Source: Deltaproteobacteria bacterium (GTDB taxonomy: Bacteria > Desulfobacterota > Desulfovibrionia > Desulfovibrionales > Desulfovibrionaceae). From it: DNA of 41,262 bases. The number at the start of each line of letters is the position of its first letter. Position 1 is the stretch's first letter. The notes beneath the pieces are model-generated. The model did not search any database. It saw only the letters and a list, made by a program, of their open reading frames with translations, and was not told the origin of the DNA. Shown here in pieces: positions 18,991-27,349 of this stretch. The DNA lies in NCBI GenBank assembly GCA_031285295.1, contig JAITWK010000012.1, positions 1 through 41,262 of the forward strand, read 5' to 3'. A program made the position numbers and the translations under genes.

Positions 18991-19123
18991 CATACGGTTA
19001 ATTCATTTTCTTTAGAGCAACCAGCGCGTTCAGAGGTGAAAATTTCCGTACTCCACAGCAGCGGCAATGTTTAAAGGCTAATCCGAGTTAAACGCGACAA
19101 CAGACAAAAGGAGAAGCGAGACC

Positions 19124-21739
19124 ATGGCAAAGAACATTCAGGAACTGGATCAACTTATCGCCAAGGCGAAAGAGGCTCAGAAAAAGTTCTCCACCTATAC
19201 CCAGGAGCAGGTCGATGCTATTTTCAAGGCCGCCTGCCTGGCCGCCAGCAAGCAGCGCGTCCCTCTGGCCAAGATGGCGGTAGCGGAAACCGGGCGCGGC
19301 ATCGTTGAGGACAAGGTCATTAAAAACCTCTACGCAGCAGAATATATCTATTACAATTATATGGAAGCCAAAACCTGCGGCGTTATCGAGGAAGACAAAA
19401 GCGGCGGCATGTGCAAAATAGCCGAACCTCTGGGCCTGATCGCCGGTGTGGTTCCTACCACCAACCCCACTTCCACCGCTATCTTCAAAGCCCTGCTTGC
19501 CCTTAAAACCCGTAACGCCCTGATTTTGTCGCCTCACCCCGCCGCCGCCAAATGCACCGTGGCTGCCATTGATATCGTCCACAAGGCCGCAGTGGAAGCC
19601 GGAGCGCCCGAAGGTGTGCTGGGCAGCATCACCACCCCGACCATCGAACTTTCCCAAGCCCTGATGTCGCACAAGGACGTTGATCTGATTCTCGCCACCG
19701 GCGGTCCCGGCATGGTCAGAGCCGCCTACTCCTCCGGTCACCCGTCTCTGGGCGTTGGCCAGGGCAACACCCCGGCCGTCATTGACGAAACCGCCGACAT
19801 CAAGATGGCCGTAAACTCCATTCTGCTCAGCAAGACTTTTGATAACGGCATGATCTGCGCTTCTGAACAATCCGTTATCGTGGTCGATTCCGTTTATGAA
19901 GCCGTCAAGGCCGAATTCAAGGCCATGGGCGCTTACTTCCTGAACAAGACCGAAAAAAAGCAGGTTGGCGATACCATCGTTGTCAACGACAAGCTGAACG
20001 CGGTCATCGTGGGCAAAAGCGCGGTGGAAATTGCCGCTATGGCCGGTTTGCAGGTGCCGGATACCACCAAGGTACTCATTGGTGAAGCCAGCGCCATCGG
20101 CGTTAAAGAACCTTTCGCCCACGAAAAGCTTTCCCCGATGCTGGGCATGTATCACGCCGCCGACTTCAAGGATGCCTGCGACAAGGCTTACTCCCTGCTT
20201 TCCTTCCAGGGCATGGGCCATACGGCGCTGCTCTTTACTTCCGAGCCAAACGAAGAGCGCGTGGCCTACTTTGGCGACAAAATGCATGTGGGCCGCATTC
20301 TGATCAACCAGCCCTCCTCCTTCGGCGCCATCGGCGATGTTTTCAACTTCCGCCTCGTTCCTTCGCTGACGCTTGGCTGCGGCAGCTGGGGCGGCAACTC
20401 TGTAAGTGAAAACATTGGCATCAAGCAATTGGTCAACATCAAAACCGTGACCGAAAGGAGAAACAACATGCTGTGGTTCCGGGTTCCGCCGAAAATTTAC
20501 TTCCGCCCCGGTTGCCTGCCCGTGGCTTTTAAGGATTTGACCGACTGCAAACGCGCCTTCCTGGTAACGGACGGCCCCCTGGCCGCCCTGGGCTTTGCCA
20601 AGCGCGTTACCGACGTTCTGGAAGACTACGGCATCTCTTACACCGTGTTCAGCGAAGTCAAGCCGGACCCGACCCTTACCACCGTGCGTGAAGGCCTGAT
20701 AAAACTGCGTGAATTCCAGCCTGACCTGATCATCGCTCTGGGTGGCGGTTCGCCCATGGACGCGGCCAAGCTCATGTATGCCATGTACGAAGAGCCGGAT
20801 CTCAAGTTTGAAGACCTGGCCGCCCGCTTTATGGATATCCGCAAGCGCGTTTACGCCTTCCCGGAAAACAAGCCCAAGCACTCCAAGCTGGTGTGCATCA
20901 CCACCACCTCCGGCACCGGCTCGGAAGTTACGCCTTTTGCCGTGGTCACCGATGACGCCACCGGCAAGAAATACCCGCTGGCCGATTACGGCCTCACCCC
21001 GTACATGGCCATCGTGGATCCGGACTTCGTGCAGGATCTGCCAGCCAGCCAGGTGACTTTCGGCGGTATCGACGCCCTGAGCCATGCCATTGAAGCCTTC
21101 TCCAGCCTGCTGGCCAACGAGTTCTCCGATGGTCTGGCCTTGGAAGCCATGCGCCTGATCGTGGAATATCTGCCCGAATCCTACGCCAAGGGTCCGAACT
21201 GCCGTCTGGCCAGAGAAAAGATGCACTATGCGGCCACGCTGGCCGGTATGGCCTTTGCCAACGAATTCCTCGGCATCTGCCACTCGCTGGCGCACAAGAT
21301 GGGCGCACGCTTCCATGTGCCGCACGGCCTGGCCAACGCCTTCATCCTGCCTTACGTGATGCAGTTCAACCGCGTGGACGCGCCGCGCAAGATGGGCGCC
21401 TTTGCGCAATACCGTTACCCGAACATCAGCGAACGCTTCGCCCGTATCGCCCGTTACCTTGATGTGGCTGGCAAGAACAACGAGGAAAGCGTGGATAACC
21501 TGATTGCCCTGGTTGAAAAACTCAAGGCCGATGTTGGCGTGCCGCCCTCGATCAAGGCCTGGGGCCGCATCAATGAAAAGGATTTCTTCGCCGCTCTGGA
21601 TGAACTCAGCGAAGAAGCCTTTGACGACCAGTGTACCGGCGGTAACCCCCGCTATCCTTCCTTTGCCGAACTCAAGCAGGTTTACACCGACGCCTGGTAC
21701 GGCTCCCTGAGCAAGGGCAAGGATTCCGCGAACAAGTAA
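19124..21739 (+). CDS. adhE: Bifunctional acetaldehyde-CoA / alcohol dehydrogenase
   Basis: 871 residues, the standard AdhE length, from ATG 19124 behind AAAAGGAG. It interconverts acyl-CoA, aldehyde and alcohol with NAD(H), typically acetyl-CoA, acetaldehyde and ethanol. Residues 1-440 are the CoA-acylating aldehyde dehydrogenase with catalytic Cys 245 in NGMICASEQSV. After a linker near residue 445, the iron-dependent alcohol dehydrogenase carries the nucleotide motif GGGSPMDAAK (from 540) and the metal-binding histidines, including H720 in GICHSLAHKMGARFHVPHG. AdhE proteins assemble into spirosomes. The adjacent PocR-type regulator suggests control by alcohol, aldehyde or diol. The gene ends at its own terminator, so it is probably monocistronic. 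Confidence 0.97.
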   Translation: MAKNIQELDQLIAKAKEAQKKFSTYTQEQVDAIFKAACLAASKQRVPLAKMAVAETGRGIVEDKVIKNLYAAEYIYYNYMEAKTCGVIEEDKSGGMCKIAEPLGLIAGVVPTTNPTSTAIFKALLALKTRNALILSPHPAAAKCTVAAIDIVHKAAVEAGAPEGVLGSITTPTIELSQALMSHKDVDLILATGGPGMVRAAYSSGHPSLGVGQGNTPAVIDETADIKMAVNSILLSKTFDNGMICASEQSVIVVDSVYEAVKAEFKAMGAYFLNKTEKKQVGDTIVVNDKLNAVIVGKSAVEIAAMAGLQVPDTTKVLIGEASAIGVKEPFAHEKLSPMLGMYHAADFKDACDKAYSLLSFQGMGHTALLFTSEPNEERVAYFGDKMHVGRILINQPSSFGAIGDVFNFRLVPSLTLGCGSWGGNSVSENIGIKQLVNIKTVTERRNNMLWFRVPPKIYFRPGCLPVAFKDLTDCKRAFLVTDGPLAALGFAKRVTDVLEDYGISYTVFSEVKPDPTLTTVREGLIKLREFQPDLIIALGGGSPMDAAKLMYAMYEEPDLKFEDLAARFMDIRKRVYAFPENKPKHSKLVCITTTSGTGSEVTPFAVVTDDATGKKYPLADYGLTPYMAIVDPDFVQDLPASQVTFGGIDALSHAIEAFSSLLANEFSDGLALEAMRLIVEYLPESYAKGPNCRLAREKMHYAATLAGMAFANEFLGICHSLAHKMGARFHVPHGLANAFILPYVMQFNRVDAPRKMGAFAQYRYPNISERFARIARYLDVAGKNNEESVDNLIALVEKLKADVGVPPSIKAWGRINEKDFFAALDELSEEAFDDQCTGGNPRYPSFAELKQVYTDAWYGSLSKGKDSANK

Positions 21740-21850
21740 CCTGAACCCAGGCTCTTAAAGCCTGAACTCAGGAAACCAGAAATTGGGGGGAGCCTCCCCC
21801 CAAGCCCCCTGGCAGGGGAGCCTCGGACTCCTCCCGACAATTCCCCTGCC
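21740..21850 (+). other. Cluster of GC-rich hairpins after adhE
   Basis: Starting at the stop codon there is a two-tier hairpin (CCTGA...AGGCT / AGCCT...TCAGG, 21740-21772), then GGGGGGA / TCCCCCC (21785-21801), then GGCAGGGGA / TCCCCTGCC (21811-21850). None carries a U-tract. They could stabilise the 3' end of the message in front of the true terminator. Confidence 0.5.
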
Positions 21851-21857
21851 GCTCCTT

Positions 21858-21905
21858 AACACAGTATCCTCCAGTGATGTGGGCTGGGGGATATTGTGTT
21901 TTTTT
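21858..21905 (+). terminator. Rho-independent terminator of adhE
   Basis: A 17-bp stem, AACACAGTATCCTCCAG / CTGGGGGATATTGTGTT (two G-U pairs), with a 9-base loop runs straight into TTTTT. It is 118 bases after the stop. Part of its sequence recurs at 22343. Confidence 0.85.
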
Positions 21906-21941
21906 GGGGGTACCTTGACAATTTCTTTATTAAATGTACTT

Positions 21942-21953
21942 ATACAATTGTAT
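21942..21953. promoter_or_regulatory. Palindrome upstream of the XRE regulator (possible operator)
   Basis: ATACAATTGTAT is a perfect 12-bp palindrome, 32 bases before the start of the XRE gene, in an A+T-rich region with a TTGACA at 21915-21920. Autoregulation would be typical of this family. No -10 lies at standard spacing, so the promoter itself is uncertain. Confidence 0.4.
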
Positions 21954-21985
21954 TACAATAAAAACATTGTTCAAGAAGATGTATA

Positions 21986-22333
21986 ATGAAAAAATCACAA
22001 CCATCGATATCCGTACGCCAATCATTGCGAACCTTTGGGGCGGATATAAAAACAGCCCGCCTCAAACGCCGTCTTACCATGGCACTGGTGGCCGAACGGG
22101 CTGAAATCGGCCTTTCCACTCTGGGAAAAATACAAAAGGGTGACCCTGACGTCAGCCTTGGCAATTATGCCTCTGTACTTTTCGCTCTGGGGATAGGTAC
22201 GCCCTTTACGGAATTGCTGAACCCGGCCTCCGACGCCACCGGCCTTTTGCTTGATGCGGAGCGCCTGCCCAAGCGTGTGCACGGACCGCGAACGCGCCGT
22301 AATGCTTCTCATTCCGAATCAGAACAAGTATAG
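21986..22333 (+). CDS. XRE-family regulator resembling HipB-type antitoxins, without a partner
   Basis: 115 residues. A helix-turn-helix domain spans about residues 15-75 (RLKRRLTMALVAERAEIGLS, then TLGKIQKGDPDVSLGNYASV). The motif KIxKGDPxVSLGNYA, and an acidic-then-basic tail ending in LPKR...GPRTRR, are typical of the XRE proteins encoded just upstream of HipA-like kinases. Here the stop is followed by AGGAG, as if a coupled gene began, but no frame opens and the next gene runs the other way. It looks like an orphan antitoxin or a regulator whose partner was lost. Possible autoregulation through the palindrome at 21942. Confidence 0.8.
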   Translation: MKKSQPSISVRQSLRTFGADIKTARLKRRLTMALVAERAEIGLSTLGKIQKGDPDVSLGNYASVLFALGIGTPFTELLNPASDATGLLLDAERLPKRVHGPRTRRNASHSESEQV

Positions 22334-22342
22334 GAGTTCGTA

Positions 22343-22380
22343 TTAACACAATATCCATTTGGGATATGGGCCGGGAATAT
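22343..22380 (+). repeat. Diverged direct copy of the adhE terminator stem
   Basis: TTAACACAATATCC followed by GATATGGGCCGGG matches 21856 onward (TTAACACAGTATCC, then GATGTGGGCTGGG) at about 25 of 33 ungapped positions, most differences being transitions. The two copies flank the XRE gene. Here the pairing is reduced to ATATCC-ATTTG-GGATAT and no U-tract follows. The same stretch could instead be read as 13 codons (NTISIWDMGRE...) of a lost downstream gene after the AGGAG at 22332. Confidence 0.4.
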
Positions 22381-22386
22381 TAAGTT

Positions 22387-25300
22387 TCACAGGTTATCTC
22401 TCTCTTGTTGTTTAAATTCAACAAGATACCCTGTTGGCGTATTTACAAAAGAACTAATATCATTCCACGATAACGGTAAAATTATTGGTTCTTCGGATTC
22501 TGGAGCAGTTACTACAAATATTTTATACTTATTGTTAGCTTTGGCAAAGTCACGTTGCGTGGCTGTCAATCTGAATGATATGACTGGTAAGCTAGCGCTA
22601 TTCTTTTTTACTTCTACATAAATTTTCTCTTTGCCATCAAAATATTCTATATCATGACCGTAATGATCTGAACCATCAAGATTTACACCTTCTTCATATG
22701 CAAATTGACTCACCCATTTTACATTTGATTCTCCATACGACCGAACAAGATCATCATAGACTGTTTTCTCAGCACTTTTTCCGGCCTTGGTGTCTTTGTC
22801 CTGTTTTTTTCTATAATCTGTGTATCCACTTCCATGGTTAGACGGATTATCTTTTTTATTATAATCATGGCTTACATGAGAGAAATCAACATTTTCCGAA
22901 TCAATGACAACAGGTGACTTTGAATTTAATGATGAAATATTTTCTTCGATATTCTTCTGTTTTCCTATATCTCTTTCAAATTCAGCTTTTAAAAAATCAT
23001 AATTTCCGAATCGCAATATCGAATCATATTCTTTAATATTAAGAAACGAAAGTAAATCACTTTTACTATCAGGAAAATATTCGAATAATTTTTTTCTTGT
23101 TTCTTTTCCAATAGCATCAACATCAATTTTCCTATCATCTTCAATCAGCAGATTGGCTGGCTCAATAGATAGCAACAATGAAAACACATCACAGAGATCA
23201 TCTAGCAATAATTCATGGCTTGGTTCAATTCGTTTATATTGTTCAATTTTAACTAAATACTCTTTTTGCTTATCACTGGTCTCAGTAATTAATTTAGCGT
23301 ATAAAATTCGCTTGAATTTATCTAAGTTATCATCTCGACATTTTATAAACATATTCATATTTTTTGACACAATATCATTGTCAGAATTCAATTTTGTGCT
23401 TCCATCAAAAAATGAATCCGCCTCCTGCCAAATATTTTTGTCATCATAACGCTGTATAAGTGCATCTCTCAACACCCCATCCGGATACCTCCATAGTTCT
23501 CTGAACGAACTACTCAACGAACTAATCAAATTCGAGCGATCTATTTCAATTACAGTTCTAAGTATTTCTAGAAGAACAGAAGTCAAACGCTCATCGCGAA
23601 AATGGTCAGGCATCTTGTTGCCTATCATAAGGATATATTGCCCTGAATCATCCTTTGCATATTCATAGACATCACAAGACTGCTCAAATTCACCAAAACA
23701 TAGCGCTACTCGCGAAGCGAGTACGATGCGCATATTTTTAACAGAACGCCAACTATTATCATCTGTTATGAGTTTGTTATGTTGGTAATTTTCAATATAC
23801 AACCCTTTTAGTAATTCGTGAAAATCGTTTTGAAATTGTTGATTAAAACAGGATTCTTCAAAACTGCGCACGGCAATATTCGGCTTAAACTCTTTCGTCC
23901 CAAACCAAAGTGCCGCTTTTTTCGCCCCTCTACCCTTACGGAGAGAAATTAAATACTGCCCCGCACGCACTCTGTCGGGGAAGCTCTTATCCGCGTAGCG
24001 TACTTCCTGGACTTTATGAAATTGACCATCAAGGCAGTATATCTTGCCATGTTGAAAAAACGCTATTCGCTCCTGGCAGGACGCATCCGGGGTTTTTAAA
24101 TCAGATGCCTCCATGATTTGTTCATATATCTTCTTGGATAACTCTCCATTTACATCAATATGATCCTTGGAAAGTTCATTGAGTATCTTATACAAAGAAG
24201 ATGGTTTAATTTTTGAAAAATTATTTATAAAACCAAGATTGTTGATAATTGCGTTTATTTCGTATTCTTCAATTGATAATCCTGAAAATACATCATCTCT
24301 TTTTATGCCAATCAAATGCGGTTCAAGTTGCGTTCCAATTTTTCCATCAAGGATAATTTGATTGGGAGAATATCTTTTTCCTCCAATTTCTATCCACTTG
24401 GTAAACATGAATGTGTGTGCAATATAGTTACGAACTTGCTCTCGAGGTACCTTGCATTCTCGTGTTCGCCATGTGTCCAACTTTAATTTTAAAGGAAATT
24501 CATCATTTATTTCATGTCTTTTTATTAAAGAATTTTTTATAAAATCATCTTTCAATATCCACAAGAACAAATCAGATGTTTTTGATATACTGAGAATGTT
24601 CTCAAGATTTATATATGACTCAACATTTATGGATATAATTTTTACTTTTTCTTGCGGATTAACAATATTTATGTCGTTACCAAGTTGCAAAGGAGATGAA
24701 AAATGAACATGTAACGCATCTAGATAATCAGAAGGCCAATTGGAGTCTTTGAATACAATTGGCCTTCGTCTTGGAAGAGAACGGACACCGAATTTCTTCA
24801 AAAATAATGCAAATGACTCTTTCTCTTCGGATGAAATCGGAAAATGAAATAATTCCTCTTGGCCATCTTGCATAGCAAGAATTGCAGCAAGCTGATTGTT
24901 GTAGTATTCTCCAAAATAAAGCGTATCTGATTTAGCAACGACTCCGTTTTGCACTGGAAAATTGTACCCAGTTGTTTCCGGCGGAGACCAGTCCGCATCA
25001 TTGCCATAATTTTCATACAGCCAAAAAACAAACTCTTGGGCATGGTGCCAGTTGTCGCCAACAGAACTATTGATTGGAGCAATAGTCGTGCTTCTATCTA
25101 AATATCGAAAAAAGTGGACTTTTCCAATTCTCACATAGCCTGGAATAGCCCTTTCATCGCGTTGTTTAGCGTCTTGTTCCGCACCTTGTGATTTGTGTTT
25201 AAGATAGCCTTCCTCTTTATTATAAAAATTTATTGCTGCCTTTTGATAATCATCTCGTAAAAAATTAAAATTTACCCATGATGGCACATTTGGCACTTTA

Positions 25301-26847
25301 CCTTCTTTAAAAAATGGCTTGTCATTGCCACTTGCCCATTCTCCATTTTCAAGTCCGATTAAGTTCGGAAGGTGATATAATGCATTCGTATTAGAACCAT
25401 ATTCTATTCTCCACCATTCAAAGACGGCGAAACACTCACCTGGAGACCAGTCAGCAGATACCGTATTAATCGCATGCTGGATTTCCTGTATAGGAATATT
25501 TACTTGGATCTTATCCCTGGCTGCGATCTTTTTGACAAAATCAATTACTCCCTTGTTATTAGAAAGTTTGAGTAGTTTCTTAAAGGCATCTCCTGTAAAG
25601 AGCGCTGGGGAATCGCCATTTGCAAGCCAAGGGAATTCAGAAAGCGCAACAAACTCGCCATTAACCGTTGGTAATATTTTCCGTTTTCCTATCTGGGCAG
25701 CATAGTATGATGAAAAATCAAATCCAGCTATTTCCGGAAATTTATCTATCGGGACAATGCTCTTCAAAGCACTTTCAGGATTTTTTAGGCTGCCAGCTAT
25801 TGTTTCAGATGCCACATCAATCAATGAAACCAGTTCTTTTAAAATTACTCGGTTCAGCGAGTGGTCTATTATTTTGCTTCTGTCTGAATTTAACTCAAAA
25901 TCAGCGTTACAAAGCCAACCAATGGGAAATTGAATGTCTGTTTTGAAATAACTGTAAAGAAAATTATTATCCAAAATATTGTTATCTTCACAAAATGCTA
26001 TTGAAATTTCATAATTGTATTCTTGCGTTTTATTATATGGATCTACAAGAGTAATTGTTTTTCTTTCTTGTTTAAATACCCGCCAAAATTGTTCTATACG
26101 GGTACCATTATCTATGGAATAAATTAGCACATCACCATTTGTGTCTTCCAATTTTTCATAAATTCGTTTGAAATTTTCAATTTCAATTACCAATTTCTCA
26201 ATTTTTGGCAAAAACACCATCGATTTTTCATCGATTTGCTCTAATTCTTTTTTTACATCATCAATAACAGATTTTTTCAAATTAAGCACAATTTCAGTCG
26301 TATAATTCAAGTTCTTCGGTTCAATAATGCATGGAGCAGAAAGAATAGCTATATTCTGCGTCAACCCGAGAGATTCTTTAAACTTCTCCTTCTCTTTCAA
26401 TCCGAACGCAACAGACAATTCGCCAGAGTATATTTCTATCCTATCGCACCAATTAAGCAAGGAGCGAAAACCAAGCCCCTTTGATCCAATTTGGAAAGTA
26501 CTGTCGCCCGGCATTGCGTCAATGCAATTCTGCATTAATTCAAGTATTTCACGACCATGGTATCCACTAACGGTACTATTCTCTATATTGTAATGAATTT
26601 CGATTTCTTTAGGATTATCGTGATATAGCTTATGGCGTTCTTCAATAAGTTCCTTAACTTGCTCATTGATCACCGATGATTTGAATGGTTGCTCAAACAC
26701 TCTTTCCGATTTTGATGAATAGAAAGCGTTCATCAACGATTCAATGCCCCCAATTGAAAAAGGCTCCCCGTTATTACAAACAATCAATACATTACCTTTT
26801 AGTTTAAAAAAGACAGAGTTTGTATCATTGTGGTTAGGTGTGATCAT
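22387..26847 (-). CDS. Hsp90/sacsin-like ATPase with C-terminal DUF3883 (NO VEIN-type) domain, permuted ATP-site motifs
   Basis: 1486 residues, A+T rich against its neighbours. The N-terminus carries Bergerat-fold (GHKL) ATPase motifs, but in unusual order. The G1-like segment LIVCNNGEPFSIGGIESLM (residues 21-39, ending in SSK at 44-46) comes first, then the N-box-like GREILELMQNCIDA (98-111), then the lid/G2 motif IGSKGLGFRSLLNW (120-133). Sacsin, Hsp90 and NO VEIN proteins have N-box, then G1, then G2. The long middle part is not recognised. Residues about 1365-1475 form a DUF3883 domain with PD-(D/E)xK-like residues D1399 and E1412-V-K1414. Such ATPase-plus-nuclease-like proteins are often found among defence genes; a defence role here is inferred. 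It begins ATG 26847 with only a weak GAGAAA upstream. Confidence 0.85.
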   Translation of the reverse strand: MITPNHNDTNSVFFKLKGNVLIVCNNGEPFSIGGIESLMNAFYSSKSERVFEQPFKSSVINEQVKELIEERHKLYHDNPKEIEIHYNIENSTVSGYHGREILELMQNCIDAMPGDSTFQIGSKGLGFRSLLNWCDRIEIYSGELSVAFGLKEKEKFKESLGLTQNIAILSAPCIIEPKNLNYTTEIVLNLKKSVIDDVKKELEQIDEKSMVFLPKIEKLVIEIENFKRIYEKLEDTNGDVLIYSIDNGTRIEQFWRVFKQERKTITLVDPYNKTQEYNYEISIAFCEDNNILDNNFLYSYFKTDIQFPIGWLCNADFELNSDRSKIIDHSLNRVILKELVSLIDVASETIAGSLKNPESALKSIVPIDKFPEIAGFDFSSYYAAQIGKRKILPTVNGEFVALSEFPWLANGDSPALFTGDAFKKLLKLSNNKGVIDFVKKIAARDKIQVNIPIQEIQHAINTVSADWSPGECFAVFEWWRIEYGSNTNALYHLPNLIGLENGEWASGNDKPFFKEGKVPNVPSWVNFNFLRDDYQKAAINFYNKEEGYLKHKSQGAEQDAKQRDERAIPGYVRIGKVHFFRYLDRSTTIAPINSSVGDNWHHAQEFVFWLYENYGNDADWSPPETTGYNFPVQNGVVAKSDTLYFGEYYNNQLAAILAMQDGQEELFHFPISSEEKESFALFLKKFGVRSLPRRRPIVFKDSNWPSDYLDALHVHFSSPLQLGNDINIVNPQEKVKIISINVESYINLENILSISKTSDLFLWILKDDFIKNSLIKRHEINDEFPLKLKLDTWRTRECKVPREQVRNYIAHTFMFTKWIEIGGKRYSPNQIILDGKIGTQLEPHLIGIKRDDVFSGLSIEEYEINAIINNLGFINNFSKIKPSSLYKILNELSKDHIDVNGELSKKIYEQIMEASDLKTPDASCQERIAFFQHGKIYCLDGQFHKVQEVRYADKSFPDRVRAGQYLISLRKGRGAKKAALWFGTKEFKPNIAVRSFEESCFNQQFQNDFHELLKGLYIENYQHNKLITDDNSWRSVKNMRIVLASRVALCFGEFEQSCDVYEYAKDDSGQYILMIGNKMPDHFRDERLTSVLLEILRTVIEIDRSNLISSLSSSFRELWRYPDGVLRDALIQRYDDKNIWQEADSFFDGSTKLNSDNDIVSKNMNMFIKCRDDNLDKFKRILYAKLITETSDKQKEYLVKIEQYKRIEPSHELLLDDLCDVFSLLLSIEPANLLIEDDRKIDVDAIGKETRKKLFEYFPDSKSDLLSFLNIKEYDSILRFGNYDFLKAEFERDIGKQKNIEENISSLNSKSPVVIDSENVDFSHVSHDYNKKDNPSNHGSGYTDYRKKQDKDTKAGKSAEKTVYDDLVRSYGESNVKWVSQFAYEEGVNLDGSDHYGHDIEYFDGKEKIYVEVKKNSASLPVISFRLTATQRDFAKANNKYKIFVVTAPESEEPIILPLSWNDISSFVNTPTGYLVEFKQQERDNL

Positions 26848-27026
26848 TTGTTTCTCAAGTTTTAAAATTATATTTCTGACTGTGAATTTAATTTATAAAT
26901 AGTATCAAATAATACAAAAAGTTAAAAATGTGTCATTACTATAATGTTTTTTTAGGGAAGTTTCAAAATCTGTTACGAAGGAAAACAAACAACTTTTCAT
27001 TTTCTATGCGATAAACCAATCATCCA

Positions 27027-27055
27027 TTGATTAAGAATAAGAGATAAGATATCAA
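27027..27055 (+). promoter_or_regulatory. Candidate promoter of the type I toxin gene
   Basis: TTGATT (27027-27032) and TATCAA (27050-27055), 17 bases apart. Transcription would start about 40 bases before the toxin ATG. The leader holds CTCC (27070-27074 region), which can pair with GGAG of the Shine-Dalgarno. Confidence 0.4.
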
Positions 27056-27101
27056 GGCGTTGGGGCATTCTCCGAGTTCTCAGGACAAGGAGGTGCCGCT
27101 T

Positions 27102-27191
27102 ATGGAGCAGCATTTTCTGCACGACGTTCTGGTCGCGATTGTGGCTGGCGTCGCAGTGGCTTGGATAGTAAAACGGTTTATTAACCGATAA
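27102..27191 (+). CDS. Ldr/Fst-like type I toxin, 29-residue membrane peptide
   Basis: A 29-codon frame, too short for usual gene callers, with a full consensus Shine-Dalgarno AAGGAGGTG six bases before its ATG. The peptide is a single hydrophobic helix (about residues 9-23) with a basic tail: F5, H7-D8, I13, A15-G16, W21, I22-V23, K24-R25, N28-R29. This follows the E. coli Ldr toxins (F-W-H-D, then I-x-A-G, then I-V, then N-R at the end), which insert into the inner membrane and are silenced by an antisense RNA. A GC-rich hairpin begins 4 bases after the stop, as in such loci. No annotated antitoxin RNA is visible, and I cannot point to a convincing antisense promoter. Confidence 0.7.
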   Translation: MEQHFLHDVLVAIVAGVAVAWIVKRFINR

Positions 27192-27194
27192 CGC

Positions 27195-27233
27195 TTCAGG
27201 CCCCGCAGGAGTGGAGTCCATACGGGGCCTGAA
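27195..27233. terminator. 11-bp hairpin behind the toxin frame
   Basis: TTCAGGCCCCG / CGGGGCCTGAA is a perfect stem with a 17-base loop. It lacks a good U-tract on either strand, so it may be a stability element or a shared end for toxin and antisense RNAs rather than a strong terminator. Confidence 0.6.
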
Positions 27234-27237
27234 ACTT

Positions 27238-27256
27238 GTAATTAACCTCTAATTAC
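27238..27256 (+). ncRNA. Hairpin exposing an anti-Shine-Dalgarno loop in the toxin 3' region
   Basis: GTAATT / AATTAC closes the loop AACCTCT. ACCTC in this loop is complementary to GAGGT of the toxin ribosome-binding site (AAGGAGGTG). A second mini-hairpin AGGG / CCCT and the terminator at 27270 follow. It could mask the toxin start by a long-range interaction, or belong to a separate short RNA. Confidence 0.4.
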
Positions 27257-27269
27257 AGGGGGATGCCCT

Positions 27270-27308
27270 AGGCCGATAAGTGTTAGCGCACGAATCGGCC
27301 TTCTTTTT
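27270..27308 (+). terminator. Rho-independent terminator of the toxin locus
   Basis: AGGCCGAT / ATCGGCCT (8 bp) with a 16-base loop, followed by TCTTTTTTT. This is the strongest plus-strand terminator between the toxin frame and the PurF-like gene. Confidence 0.8.
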
Positions 27309-27349
27309 TTACATAACCATTTTCCGGAAAAATGCAAGGGGAGTATTCG

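Noticed and set aside
18718..19123. Sigma-54 promoter or Rex site before adhE
   Set aside because: No TGGCAC-N5-TTGC pair and no TTGTGAA/TTCACAA-type palindrome was found.
19088..21409. 773-codon minus-strand frame
   Set aside because: Shadow of adhE, with no ribosome-binding site or domain.
22342..22383. Annotation of a HipA N-terminal pseudogene (13 codons after AGGAG)
   Set aside because: It would need an ATT start, and the same bases align with the adhE terminator stem; kept only as an alternative reading.
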